Shown: positions 44,174 to 53,714, numbered from the stretch's first letter. The stretch: DNA of 64,000 nucleotides from Chryseobacterium sp. MEBOG06 (GCF_021869765.1 NZ_CP084580.1:4464001-4528000), one strand, 5' to 3'. Program-made: numbers and translations. Notes: generated from the sequence alone by a model not told the origin.

Positions 44174-44551
44174 ATGATAAATGCTCAGCTTGAAACCATC
44201 ATTCTGTATGCAAAAAACGTTCAGATCCTTAAAAACTTTTATGTAGAAAACTTCAATCTGAAGGTCATTGAGGAAGATCAGATCTGGGTTTTGCTAAATG
44301 CAGGATCCGCCAATATCGGGCTCCACAGAATGGGAGAAGAGTATCTGGAGAAAACGGATACCACCCGCAGCTATGATAACAATACAAAAATAGTTTTTGA
44401 AATAGATGTGGATATAGAATCAGGAAGAAGTCAGCTTATTTCTAAAAATGTTCACATGAGGGAAATCAAAACTTTTGACAACTACCCTTTCTGGCTGTGC
44501 GATGGCACTGATCCTGAAGGAAATGTATTTCAACTGAAGTGCAAAAAATAA
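44174..44551 (+). CDS. VOC (glyoxalase-fold) family protein
   Basis: 125 residues with two vicinal-oxygen-chelate half repeats. FYVENFNLKVIEEDQIWVLL opens the first and DGTDPEGNVFQLKC closes the second. Family members are metal-dependent dioxygenases, isomerases or antibiotic-binding proteins; the ligand here is unknown. Cotranscribed with the DHFR-like gene. Confidence 0.85.
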   Translation: MINAQLETIILYAKNVQILKNFYVENFNLKVIEEDQIWVLLNAGSANIGLHRMGEEYLEKTDTTRSYDNNTKIVFEIDVDIESGRSQLISKNVHMREIKTFDNYPFWLCDGTDPEGNVFQLKCKK

Positions 44552-44570
44552 AACAAACTATACCATCACC

Positions 44571-45080
44571 ATGAAAAGAATAATTGCAATAAGCAGTCTG
44601 ATTTTAATCCTGACACTCTTCAATTATCCTTTGTTCGACAGCGAGAACATATCTTATTCTATTGTTTTTTCATGCTTTGCTGCCATTTGTTTTTCTGGTG
44701 CAAAAATCTATTTTCCGAGTGATACGGACGATTACAAGTCTGTTGAAAAGGAAATGGACAGATTATATGAGTCTGATGGGATTTTTAAATACACCAATGA
44801 CGGGTTTTATATCGGGCAAAAAAAATCTACGGAATTTATACGATGGAAGGAGATTGTTGCTGTCAATACATTTTCAATTCCGGATTTTATCTATAAAAAA
44901 CAATCTGTTCTGGAAATTATTACGGATAACAAAACCTTTGAATTTAACCATCAGGGAACACCAGGAATCGAAAAATTAGTGGATGTGCTCTATAATCATC
45001 TTCCGGCCTGGGAATTAGACTCCCCTACTTTGATCGTCAACAATTCTGGAAGTGAAAAGACAAAATTATATGAAAGATAA
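44571..45080 (+). CDS. two-helix membrane protein with PH-like domain
   Basis: 169 residues. Two N-terminal membrane helices (IIAISSLILILTLFNYPLF and SYSIVFSCFAAICFSGAKIY) are followed by a PH-like beta domain (GFYIGQKKSTEFIRWKEIVA). It begins 19 bases after the VOC gene. Resembles STM3941-type proteins; function unknown. Confidence 0.65.
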   Translation: MKRIIAISSLILILTLFNYPLFDSENISYSIVFSCFAAICFSGAKIYFPSDTDDYKSVEKEMDRLYESDGIFKYTNDGFYIGQKKSTEFIRWKEIVAVNTFSIPDFIYKKQSVLEIITDNKTFEFNHQGTPGIEKLVDVLYNHLPAWELDSPTLIVNNSGSEKTKLYER

Positions 45081-45256
45081 AATTAAAATATCATATTATT
45101 AATTTCAATAGTCTGCCAAAACGAATAGTGAATTGATATATACTGATCTTAACAATAATAAATTATTTCCAATAAAAATACTAAAAGATAAAATTGACAA
45201 AACCTCCCCCTCAAGTATAAAAGAATCTAAAAATATCCTGCAAAATAATATAAACA

Positions 45257-45760
45257 ATGCCTGTAATCATTAAAGTAAAAAATAAAACCAATTGGATCGT
45301 GACTTTTATACTGGGATATGGTTTAATCATCACGCTTTTTATTATTTTGTGTATCATTCCCTTTACCATACATGAAGAAAATTATTTGCTTTCTATTTTT
45401 AATTATATTTCTTCCATTATCCCTTTTGCAGGCTTTTTTTTCATATTCCTGTATATCTGGTTATGGAATACTTTCGGAAAAACAATTCTTACTATTGAAC
45501 CGGATGCTATAACTGTCAGATATAAGAACGATTTATTTAGCCGTACCCGCACCTATTTGAAAAAAGACATAGACCGTGTCCAGACAAAAGACTTTAAAGT
45601 AGAAAGATACAAATTGGGGGTCCGCTACCACTTTTCACTGAGTAGCCCAACTTATTCAGTTATTCTTATTGAAGATAATAGAGAGGTAAGAATGGTTGAT
45701 TGGATCACTCAAGACAAAGCGGATGAAATAGTGGATACAATAAAAAAAGTATGGGACTAA
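45257..45760 (+). CDS. two-helix membrane protein with bPH-like domain
   Basis: 167 residues. Two membrane helices (WIVTFILGYGLIITLFIILC and SIIPFAGFFFIFLYIWLW) precede a beta domain with ITVRYKNDLFSRTRTYLKKD and a short helix. Similar in plan to the gene at 44571. A coding-like stretch of about 50 codons (45112-45273) overlaps its start in another frame. Confidence 0.65.
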   Translation: MPVIIKVKNKTNWIVTFILGYGLIITLFIILCIIPFTIHEENYLLSIFNYISSIIPFAGFFFIFLYIWLWNTFGKTILTIEPDAITVRYKNDLFSRTRTYLKKDIDRVQTKDFKVERYKLGVRYHFSLSSPTYSVILIEDNREVRMVDWITQDKADEIVDTIKKVWD

Positions 45761-45909
45761 TTTTAGAACGTGGAAAAGCATCGATGATTGTGAGTCATGG
45801 AGTCAGATCCTTAATTCAAATCACAGAAAAACCTGACAAATAGGAGTTTTATTTTTAATACGACATGTAACACAATCCCGATTACGATTGTCTTATCTAA
45901 AAAAACTAA

Positions 45910-47529
45910 ATGAAATCCATTTTAACCTGTCTTATCTTACTGGTAGTATCCAACCCTGTTTATTCACAAAAATCCAGGCAACTGGAAAAACTATTAACAG
46001 CTTATGATAAAGCCGGCCTCTTTAGTGGTTCTGTACTTATTGCTGAAAAAGGAAAAATTATTTTCGAAAAAAGTTATGGCTACAGAAATGCTCCCAAAAA
46101 AGAAAAAAACACCAATAACAGCCTTTATCGGATCTATTCAACCACAAAAATGTTCACCACAGCTGTTATTCTCCAGCTTGAAGAACAGGGAAAATTATCT
46201 TTAAACGACAAACTCTCCAAATATTATCCGGCTTTCCCGAAGGGTGACAGCATTACTATCGCCAATATTCTCTCCCATACTTCCGGAATACCCAGTGATG
46301 AAAATTCTGACAATACTGTTGATGAAAATACTCTTATCAAGTATCTTTCTGCAAAATCATTAGATTTTTCACCAGGTACAGATTGGAACTATTCCAATTC
46401 CGGATTTTACATACTGGGGCATATCATCAAAAAAGTGACAGGTTTAGACTATGACAAAGCGATAGAAAGTTATATTCTTCAACCATTACAAATGACTCAT
46501 ACCGGGTTTCATTTTAATGATGTCACCAACGAAAACAAGGCCTTTGGATACGAATTTTTATCTGATAATTTTTCTAATGAAGCATTACGCTTCAAAACAG
46601 ATCATCCTTTTGCCGCAGGAGCAATGTATTCTACTGTTGAGGACTTGTTCAAATTTAACGAGGGGCTAAAAAATTACAAAATACTAATGAAAGAAACCCT
46701 GGAAAAAGCTTTCACACCCTTTCTTAAAGATCATTACGGGCTTGGCTTTCAGATCTCAACTGTTTTTGATAAAAAAAGAGTGGGCCACGATGGTGGCGGT
46801 CCCGGTTACCGATCCAGATACTACAGAGTTTTAGAAGATGATATTTGTGTGATTGTCATATCCAATTCTGAACTGTCACACACCGAATTCATTATCCCTA
46901 CCATTGAGAAGATACTATATGAAAAGCCTTACAGTATCCCGACAATAGTGAAAACTAATCCAAAAGACTTGAAAAAAATTGCAGGAACTTATTCCAATGA
47001 GAATACGGATTTCTTTATTTCTATCATAGATGGGCAGATCATTTTCAGAGAAAAAAATTATTCTATGTGCTCGTTAATGCCTGTCAGTAATACAGTATAC
47101 CAACTGGATGAGAAGTTTACTTTTACTTTTCAATCAGGCTCAACCAGGGAAATGGATTCAGTAACAATCCATTTCCGTGACGGCACCGTAAAAACAGCAA
47201 CAAGAAGTACGAAAAACTTTCTGTGGGGAATCATTGGAGATGCCACGCCTGGCGGCTGGGAGGGGAAAGATATTCCGATGCAGACAGATCTTAAAAAACC
47301 TGACATCTATTTTCTTAAAAATTATAAGCTGAATAAAGGAAAATTAAAATTCAGATTTGATAATGACTGGGGATATAATTTAGGATTGAATAATGATGGT
47401 AAAAGTATCGCCCTCAATGCCTATGATTTTCCAATAGAAGAGACCGGAAACTATGATATTGTACTGGATATGACCAATCAAGTAAAGCCACAATACAGTA
47501 TTAAAAAATCGTTTCCAATAAAAAACTAA
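45910..47529 (+). CDS. serine hydrolase (class C beta-lactamase fold)
   Basis: 539 residues with a signal peptide (ILTCLILLVVSNPVYSQ). S77-T-T-K80 in YSTTKMF is the SxxK nucleophile, YSNSGFY holds the Y-x-N element, and GHDGGGPGY replaces the KTG triad. The last ~180 residues form a beta domain. Exported penicillin-binding-like esterases or peptidases have this form; antibiotic activity is not implied. Confidence 0.9.
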   Translation: MKSILTCLILLVVSNPVYSQKSRQLEKLLTAYDKAGLFSGSVLIAEKGKIIFEKSYGYRNAPKKEKNTNNSLYRIYSTTKMFTTAVILQLEEQGKLSLNDKLSKYYPAFPKGDSITIANILSHTSGIPSDENSDNTVDENTLIKYLSAKSLDFSPGTDWNYSNSGFYILGHIIKKVTGLDYDKAIESYILQPLQMTHTGFHFNDVTNENKAFGYEFLSDNFSNEALRFKTDHPFAAGAMYSTVEDLFKFNEGLKNYKILMKETLEKAFTPFLKDHYGLGFQISTVFDKKRVGHDGGGPGYRSRYYRVLEDDICVIVISNSELSHTEFIIPTIEKILYEKPYSIPTIVKTNPKDLKKIAGTYSNENTDFFISIIDGQIIFREKNYSMCSLMPVSNTVYQLDEKFTFTFQSGSTREMDSVTIHFRDGTVKTATRSTKNFLWGIIGDATPGGWEGKDIPMQTDLKKPDIYFLKNYKLNKGKLKFRFDNDWGYNLGLNNDGKSIALNAYDFPIEETGNYDIVLDMTNQVKPQYSIKKSFPIKN

Positions 47530-47550
47530 CATTCATATTAACATATTTTC

Positions 47551-47580
47551 AAACTATCCTGCTATCAGGGTAGTTTTTTA
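47551..47580 (+). terminator. Rho-independent terminator
   Basis: AAACTATCCTG-CTAT-CAGGGTAGTTT followed by TTTATTTT, after the serine hydrolase. Confidence 0.8.
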
Positions 47581-47648
47581 TTTTGACTGTTAATGGACAT
47601 TTTTCCTTATTTTTAGATTACCAAAAATCACCTCATAAAATATTATTT

Positions 47649-48032
47649 ATGCCTCATTTTATTATTGACTGTTCACTGGATATTCTTCAGCAGATCACCC
47701 CTGAAGAAATTATGAATGCAGTATACGAAACTGCTGATTCTACAGGATTGTTTGCCCCCAACGATATCAAAGTAAGGCTTCAACCTTATCAATATTTCAG
47801 ATTGGGAGATAATAAGAAAAATTTTCTCCACATATTTGGGCATATCATGGAAGGAAGAACTACTGAACAAAAAGCACATCTATCCAGACAGATCAATACC
47901 CGTCTGGCAGAATTACTTCCCGACATTTCTTTTCTGTCCATCAATATCAGCGATTTTGAAGCAGCGACCTATAGCAACAAAGCGCTTATTAATCCTGAGA
48001 ACAAGAATAAAGACAGACATTTTGGTTTATAA
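47649..48032 (+). CDS. 5-carboxymethyl-2-hydroxymuconate isomerase-like protein
   Basis: 127 residues from the ATG MPHFIIDCSLDILQQI, where Pro2 would be the catalytic N-terminal proline of the tautomerase fold; this decides the start over 47583. Length and the RLQPYQYFRLGDNKKNFLHI middle fit CHMI. The gene stands alone without an aromatic-degradation cluster, so the physiological substrate is unclear. Confidence 0.85.
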   Translation: MPHFIIDCSLDILQQITPEEIMNAVYETADSTGLFAPNDIKVRLQPYQYFRLGDNKKNFLHIFGHIMEGRTTEQKAHLSRQINTRLAELLPDISFLSINISDFEAATYSNKALINPENKNKDRHFGL

Positions 48033-48383
48033 TTCATATTTCTGGTCATTTTATTGTTGTCAGAGCTCCGGTTTTGCACAACAGTATAAATAATGTGGAA
48101 AACTTTTTATCATCAACTTAAACTTTGTGGATAAAATATGAATAACTTTTTTAACCAGCCTAAAAATACTTTATATAAACATATTAAACAACAAGTTATA
48201 TTTACAAACCTGTTTTCAAAAGAATAATAAATACTGTTGATAACTTTATTCAGCACCAGAAATGTTGATCTTTATGATTAAATAAAAAACAATTAATTTT
48301 TGGACATACATTACTTTTAATACAGTCTTTTGTACATTAGATTATTAAAAAAACAATCCACCAGTCATCACAAACAATTTTAT
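48033..48383. other. AT-rich gene-free stretch with DnaA-box-like sites
   Basis: 350 bases without a gene. It has TGTGGAAAA (48094-48102), TGTGGATAA (48126-48134; TTATCCACA on the other strand, a perfect DnaA box) and TGTTGATAA (48235-48243; a one-base variant). All are on one strand within 150 bases. Confidence 0.6.
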
Positions 48384-49163
48384 ATGGAAAAATATGCACT
48401 ATCATCAGACAGCCAGAAAATTCATTATATAGAATCTGGAAACGGAAATACTTCGGTACTCTTTATTCATGGCTGGCTTGGCAACACCGAATGGTGGGCA
48501 GATCAACAGGATTTTTTTCAAGATCAGTATCATATTATACAGATGGATCTGGCAGGACACGGAAAATCGGAATCTTCCCGACAGGAATGGACAAGTTCCC
48601 GCTATGCTGATGATATTAAAGCAGTGGCTGATGCTATCCATTCAAAGGAAATCATACTGGCAGGACATTCTATGTCCGGGGCCTACGTCCTGGAAGCGGC
48701 TTTAAAAATAAAAAATGTTAAAGCTGCCATTTTAATTGACACTTTAAAAGATCTGGATGAATCTTTCACAGAAGAACAGGCTGAGCAAGTTATGTTTACT
48801 CATTACCGCCAAGACTTTAAAAATGCAGTAGAAAATATTCTTCCGCAATATCTTTTTGCTGAAAAAACACCGCCTGAAGTAAAGGAAAGACTTCAGCAGG
48901 AATTCCTTCAAAATACTCCGGAAATGGCAATCAATCTGCTAAAACCTTTATACAAAACAGATTTCAGAGAAATTGCACAACATATTGACGTACCAGTGAT
49001 TGCCATTAACTCTGATGCTTCTCCTACTCATCTTGAAAACAACCGCAAGTATCTGAAAGATTATGACTACGTCACCATCACCGAAACGGGGCATTATCCT
49101 ATGCTGGAAAAACCAGAACAGTTCAATACAATATTGAACAAAATATTAAAACAATTGGCCTGA
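48384..49163 (+). CDS. alpha/beta hydrolase
   Basis: 259 residues from the ATG MEKYALSSDSQKIHYIES; the earlier ATG at 48330 adds an unlikely tail. FIHGWLGNTEWW is the oxyanion-hole loop, GHSMSGAYVL carries the catalytic serine and TGHYPMLEKP the catalytic histidine. Substrate unknown. The next gene follows by 9 bases. Confidence 0.9.
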   Translation: MEKYALSSDSQKIHYIESGNGNTSVLFIHGWLGNTEWWADQQDFFQDQYHIIQMDLAGHGKSESSRQEWTSSRYADDIKAVADAIHSKEIILAGHSMSGAYVLEAALKIKNVKAAILIDTLKDLDESFTEEQAEQVMFTHYRQDFKNAVENILPQYLFAEKTPPEVKERLQQEFLQNTPEMAINLLKPLYKTDFREIAQHIDVPVIAINSDASPTHLENNRKYLKDYDYVTITETGHYPMLEKPEQFNTILNKILKQLA

Positions 49164-49172
49164 AAACAAGAT

Positions 49173-49928
49173 ATGATACAGGAAGAGATTATAAAAAAAT
49201 TCATAGATCTGTCAGAAGGTAAACTCAATGCCAAAGAATGGATGGGCTGGTTCAGTAACCATAAAGATGATGTAGAAAGAATATGTGGAAGAAGAGCTTT
49301 TCTCGGTATAAAACCTAAAGAAAGCTTTAGTGGTATCAGGAACTTATACATCAGTCAACTGGGCGCTTTTGACTGGCTGAAGTCTAAAAATATAAACACT
49401 AATCTTTCTGATCTGTATAAAGAAGGCTGGGAAAAAGAATTTAATGATTTCTGTAAACAGGAAAAACAAAAAGAAAAGCAACTACAGAAAGCTGTGGAGG
49501 ATAAATTTGGACATCTTAAAAAGGTCTATCCCAGGTTTTTCAAACAATTAACAAAATCATACAGCAGTTCTGATACCATTATAAAAGGGGTAAAGGCAGA
49601 AGAGATTCGAAAGAAAGAAAAAAAATTTTCCTTACTGTTTCCGGATGATCTGGTTACTTTCTATCAAAACATTTCAAAACTGCATCTTGAAGGTATCATG
49701 ATAGATTTTATGGAGTTAAGCTATGAAACCATACAAAAGAAAAACTATCTTTTTCTGGGAGAATTTTGGGTTTACGGTGACGGCGACCAGCTTTATTATA
49801 ATATTGAAAATCAAAGTATCTACGCCTTTGCTCATGAAAATCACGCTCCTAAAATGATTAAAATAGCCAATTCCTTTAATGATCTTATGGAGAAAAAAAT
49901 AGTAGCATATTTAAAGGAATATGAATAG
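49173..49928 (+). CDS. SMI1/KNR4 (SUKH) family protein
   Basis: 251 residues. The C-terminal half (FPDDLVTFYQNISKLHLEGI, then YLFLGEFWVYGDGDQLYYN) is the SUKH fold, the most widespread immunity-protein superfamily in polymorphic toxin systems. The N-terminal ~100 residues are an extra helical part. No toxin gene is adjacent, so it is either an orphan immunity protein or a cellular one. Confidence 0.8.
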   Translation: MIQEEIIKKFIDLSEGKLNAKEWMGWFSNHKDDVERICGRRAFLGIKPKESFSGIRNLYISQLGAFDWLKSKNINTNLSDLYKEGWEKEFNDFCKQEKQKEKQLQKAVEDKFGHLKKVYPRFFKQLTKSYSSSDTIIKGVKAEEIRKKEKKFSLLFPDDLVTFYQNISKLHLEGIMIDFMELSYETIQKKNYLFLGEFWVYGDGDQLYYNIENQSIYAFAHENHAPKMIKIANSFNDLMEKKIVAYLKEYE

Positions 49929-50127
49929 AATGCGGTTACAAAAAACATAATCTTAATAGTTTAATATTCCTTGATTTTGAATATTTAGTTCTTAAAAATC
50001 TTTTTTTTATCTTTAAAATTCTTCTCCATTTCAAAAAACTTCCCGAAATTTGCGGTCTGTGCGTTAAATACTATTCAATGAAATAAAAATTTAAATTACA
50101 ACATACAGCAAAACTTAATATAAGTTT

Positions 50128-50246
50128 TCTTCGGGGCAGGGTGCAATTCCCTACCGGCGGTTACAGTCCGCGACTCCTTTCTCCGGAAAGGACTGATCTG
50201 GTGAAATTCCGGAACCGACAGTTAAAGTCTGGATGAGAGAAGAAAA
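50128..50246 (+). promoter_or_regulatory. FMN riboswitch (RFN element)
   Basis: The canonical conserved blocks are seen in order: GGGGCAGGGTGCAATTCCCT, ACCGGCGG, ACAGTCCGCGACTC, a variable hairpin (CTTTCTCCGGAAAGG), CTGATCTGGTGAAATTCC, and GTCTGGATGAGAGAAG. It precedes ribB by about 95 bases and would shut ribB when FMN is plentiful. Confidence 0.97.
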
Positions 50247-50340
50247 TGAGATGACCAATAAGATTCCTTATGGACTCTTGTTGTGTTGTATTTCATTTCC
50301 ATGTACCGAAGACCATTTTAACTTTTAACAGTAAAATAAC

Positions 50341-50988
50341 ATGGAAAAATTATTAGAACAATTCGGAGCTACCTCCAGAGAACGTGTAGAAAAAGCACTT
50401 ATTACCTTACAACAGGGAAAAGGTATTCTTTTGGTAGATGATGAAAACCGCGAAAACGAAGGTGATATCATCTTTCCCGCTTCCACTATTACAGAACAGG
50501 ACATGGCACTTCTGATCCGCGAATGCAGCGGTATTGTCTGCTTATGTATTTCTGAAGAAAAGAGTAAGCACCTCAACCTCCGTCCAATGGTGGAAAACAA
50601 CAATTCAAAAAATCAAACTGCATTTACCATTTCTATTGAAGCCAGAGAAGGCGTAGAATCCGGGGTTTCTGCAAAAGACAGAGTAACAACAATCAGGACA
50701 GCTGTGGCAACAGATGCCCTTGCAGAGCATATTGCAAGTCCGGGGCATGTGTTCCCTCTAATCGCTAAAAAAGATGGGGTCTTTGAAAGACGTGGTCATA
50801 CAGAGGGAAGTGTAGATCTTGTAAAAATGGCCAATCTGGGTGATGATGCCGTACTTTGTGAACTGACAAATGAGGACGGTTCTATGGCAAGACTCCCGGA
50901 AATCGTTGACTTTGCCATAAAAAAGGCAATGAGCGTAGTGACTATTGAAGATATTTACGCCTATCGTAAAATGATCATGAGCAATTAG
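50341..50988 (+). CDS. ribB: 3,4-dihydroxy-2-butanone 4-phosphate synthase
   Basis: 215 residues, the RibB domain only. DDENRENEGDIIFPA near residue 37 is the acidic active loop and GHVFPLIAKKDGVFERRGHT the second. It makes the four-carbon precursor of riboflavin from ribulose 5-phosphate. No GTP cyclohydrolase II domain is attached, so RibA must be elsewhere. The FMN riboswitch just upstream regulates it. A terminator follows at 51014. Confidence 0.97.
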   Translation: MEKLLEQFGATSRERVEKALITLQQGKGILLVDDENRENEGDIIFPASTITEQDMALLIRECSGIVCLCISEEKSKHLNLRPMVENNNSKNQTAFTISIEAREGVESGVSAKDRVTTIRTAVATDALAEHIASPGHVFPLIAKKDGVFERRGHTEGSVDLVKMANLGDDAVLCELTNEDGSMARLPEIVDFAIKKAMSVVTIEDIYAYRKMIMSN

Positions 50989-51013
50989 ACTTAAAACTGT
51001 TTTTAACGCACAG

Positions 51014-51046
51014 AACCGCCGGCTGATTTTATCAGCCGGCGGTTTC
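51014..51046 (+). terminator. ribB terminator
   Basis: AACCGCCGGCTGAT (51014-51027), loop TTT, ATCAGCCGGCGGTT (51031-51044), then TCATTT. A perfect 14-bp stem. Confidence 0.93.
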
Positions 51047-51113
51047 ATTTAAATATCTAATTAAATTAAAATTTGAATACTGTTTTTTAATCAACTTTAA
51101 TAAAAAATCGGAC

Positions 51114-51281
51114 ATGAAAAAATCTATACTCTTTCTACTGGGAACCTCTGCTATGTTTTCAGCACAGATCACCCTTATAAAAGCTGCTAATGACCCTATT
51201 ATCGGGGATATTGTTAACAACAATCTGATAACCGGAACCATAGACAACTCTGCAACAAGAGTTAATATGACTTTAAGATAA
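51114..51281 (+). pseudogene. truncated start of a secreted repeat/adhesin-type protein
   Basis: 55 residues with a good signal peptide (MKKSILFLLGTSAMFSAQ) followed by IGDIVNNNLITGTIDNSATR, like the start of T9SS-exported Chryseobacterium proteins, and then a stop. The rest of the protein is missing. It runs head-on into another truncated gene on the minus strand. Confidence 0.6.
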
Positions 51282-51390
51282 CCTCCTGAATTTCCTTTGT
51301 TGCTAAAGTATCGGTAGAGTCATTTTTCTTTTCCTGTGAAAATGCAGATGTTCGGCAAAAAAAGAATATGGTATATATAATTTTTTTCAT
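51262..51390 (-). pseudogene. truncated start of a TonB-dependent receptor
   Basis: 42 residues: a signal peptide (MKKIIYTIFFFCRTSAFSQ) then KEIQEVIL, a TonB box of the usual flavobacterial form, followed at once by a stop. Everything after the TonB box is gone. Its end overlaps the truncated plus-strand gene, so a deletion joined the two gene starts tail to tail. Confidence 0.65.
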
Positions 51391-51558
51391 GTCACCAATA
51401 CATTTATACAGCTATGACAATTAATCACCGATGGATATTACATTTATTGCTGAAAATTATTAAAACTCTTCAAACTTTCATCTGTTAATTTAAATTATTA
51501 TGTTAAATTCAGCCCGTTTTTTGCTGGTACTTTTCCAACACCACAAAATAGTAAGATC

Positions 51559-52311
51559 ATGAAAAAAACAGTCCTGCTAATTCCGTGTTTCCTGTTTTCG
51601 GCAGCTGGCGCACAGGAAATTGAAAATAGTACATCTGAAAAGATGAATATTATTAAGACGAATGTTACTGCCTATGCATTCAGAAATATCAATCTGTCAT
51701 ATGAGAGAGCAATCAATCAATGGTTTTCAGTCAATATAGGTTTTGGAACCATGCCGGAAGGAAAAGTTCCCTTTATCAATGCATTTCTGAAAGATAAGGA
51801 TGAAAAAAGGTTTGAGAACCTAAGAGTAAAGGCAACCAATTTCACCATAGAACCAAGGTTTTATATTGGGAAAGGACATGGTAAAGGATTTTATTTCGCT
51901 CCTTATTACCGGCATTCCGATGTTTCATCCAACACATTTGATTTTTATTACGATTATAACGGACCTGATGGAAATACCTACCAGATTCCACTTAAAGGAG
52001 GAGGAAGCACTAAAGGAAACAGTGGCGGTTTAATGGTGGGAGTGCAGTTCTTCCTCACCAGAAGCCAAAATTTAGTGCTGGATTTCTGGATTGCCGGGGC
52101 CCATTATGGAAGTGGAAAAGGAGATTTCAGTATGTCCTCCGACTACGTCCTTACTCCCGATATGCAGGCACAGCTTAAGAAAGAAATAGAAAATCTGGAT
52201 ATTCCATTTGTAAAATATACGGTAGAAACCAATGCCAATGGTGCAAGAATAAAAGTAGACGGACCATGGGCAGGATTCAGAAGCGGACTTTCTTTGGGGT
52301 ATAGATTTTAA
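51559..52311 (+). CDS. DUF3575-like outer-membrane protein
   Basis: 250 residues with signal peptide (MKKTVLLIPCFLFSAAGAQE). NIIKTNVTAYAFRNINLSYE and FTIEPRFYIGKGHGKGFYFA are typical of DUF3575 small beta-barrels. The protein ends in an aromatic residue (LSLGYRF) as outer-membrane barrels do. Function unknown. Confidence 0.8.
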   Translation: MKKTVLLIPCFLFSAAGAQEIENSTSEKMNIIKTNVTAYAFRNINLSYERAINQWFSVNIGFGTMPEGKVPFINAFLKDKDEKRFENLRVKATNFTIEPRFYIGKGHGKGFYFAPYYRHSDVSSNTFDFYYDYNGPDGNTYQIPLKGGGSTKGNSGGLMVGVQFFLTRSQNLVLDFWIAGAHYGSGKGDFSMSSDYVLTPDMQAQLKKEIENLDIPFVKYTVETNANGARIKVDGPWAGFRSGLSLGYRF

Positions 52312-52421
52312 AAAATTACCATATTATATTTTATACCGTTCTCTATTCAGGACGGTTTAATTATTTGCTGATTTTTGTATCTTGGCTTCCTTTAATACCC
52401 TTTTTCCGGAAAACTATATAT

Positions 52422-53714
52422 ATGAATTCATCCTCTATTACCACTGCCCAAAGAATCAAGGCTATCATAGGCGGCTCCATCGGAAATCTTGTAGAATGGT
52501 ATGACTGGTATGCCTATGCTGCCTTTGCCATTTACTTTTCCCATTCTTTCTTTCCGGACTCTGACCTTAATGCACAATTGATGAATACAGCCGGTATATT
52601 TGCCGTAGGTTTTCTTATGCGCCCTATTGGCGGATGGCTGTTTGGAAGTATTGCAGATAAAATCGGACGAAAAAAAGCAATGACTCTTTCTGTCCTGCTG
52701 ATGTCTTTTGGTTCGCTGCTTATTGCTCTTACTCCTACCTATCAGTCAATAGGCATTCTTGCACCATTGTTACTTCTTCTGGCAAGACTTCTTCAGGGAT
52801 TAAGTGTTGGTGGTGAATACGGAGTTTCCGCTACCTATCTAAGTGAAATGGCTACACCAGAACGAAGAGGATTTTATTCCAGTTTTCAATATGTAACATT
52901 AATTGGCGGCCAGCTTATAGCGTTGGGCATTCAGCTTATTTTACAGAAATTACTGCTTACGGAGACTCAGCTTGAGGAATGGGGCTGGAGAATCCCTTTC
53001 GTAATAGGAGCCATGCTTTCTATCATTGCATTATATCTGCGGGCCAACCTTCACGAAACAGAAGCTTTTGAGAATAAAAAAGAAGTTAATGAGACAAAGA
53101 AAGGAACTGTCAAAGAACTTTTCAAACATCCAAAAGCTTTGCTTACCGTAGTTGGACTGACCTTGGGAGGTACATTAGCTTTCTATACTTATACTACTTA
53201 TATGCAGAAATTTCTGGTCAATACAGTACATCTTACCAAAGAAGAATCTACACTGGTCTCTTTTATTTCTTTATTTATATTTGCCTGTCTTCAGCCGGTA
53301 TTTGGTGGATTATCTGACAGGATCGGAAGACGCCCTCTTCTTTTAGGTTTTGGGATTCTGGGAACCTTATGCACGGCTCCTCTTCTCACTGCACTTAGTA
53401 CTACAACTTCAATGTGGGGTGCCTTTTTACTGATTATGACAGCATTAATTATCGTGAGTGGTTACACTTCTATCAACGCTGTTGTAAAAGCAGAACTTTT
53501 CCCTTCCGAAATAAGGGCGCTGGGAGTAGGACTTCCTTACGCTGTTACAGTAGCCGTCTTTGGCGGAACTGCAGAGTATATTGCCCTCTGGTTCAAAAAA
53601 ATAGGATCCGAAGAATACTTCTACTGGTACATTACAGGCTGTATTCTTTTTTCTCTGATCGTCTATGCAGGAATGAAAGACACGAAAAAAATATCAACAC
53701 TGGATAAAGATTAA
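52422..53714 (+). CDS. MFS transporter, metabolite/H+ symporter (MHS) family
   Basis: 430 residues from the ATG MNSSSITTAQRIKAIIGGSI; the ATG at 52365 adds an unsupported stretch. GNLVEWYDWYAYA is the MHS first-helix motif, ADKIGRKKAM the MFS loop, and LLQGLSVGGEYG and SDRIGRRPLL further markers. Such proteins (KgtP, ProP-like) import dicarboxylates or small solutes with protons. A bidirectional-looking terminator follows. Confidence 0.93.
   Translation: MNSSSITTAQRIKAIIGGSIGNLVEWYDWYAYAAFAIYFSHSFFPDSDLNAQLMNTAGIFAVGFLMRPIGGWLFGSIADKIGRKKAMTLSVLLMSFGSLLIALTPTYQSIGILAPLLLLLARLLQGLSVGGEYGVSATYLSEMATPERRGFYSSFQYVTLIGGQLIALGIQLILQKLLLTETQLEEWGWRIPFVIGAMLSIIALYLRANLHETEAFENKKEVNETKKGTVKELFKHPKALLTVVGLTLGGTLAFYTYTTYMQKFLVNTVHLTKEESTLVSFISLFIFACLQPVFGGLSDRIGRRPLLLGFGILGTLCTAPLLTALSTTTSMWGAFLLIMTALIIVSGYTSINAVVKAELFPSEIRALGVGLPYAVTVAVFGGTAEYIALWFKKIGSEEYFYWYITGCILFSLIVYAGMKDTKKISTLDKD

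Noticed and set aside
45910..47529. Serine hydrolase as an antibiotic-resistance beta-lactamase
   Set aside because: It is a large esterase/peptidase-type member of the fold with GHDGGG in place of KTG; no sign of a role in resistance.
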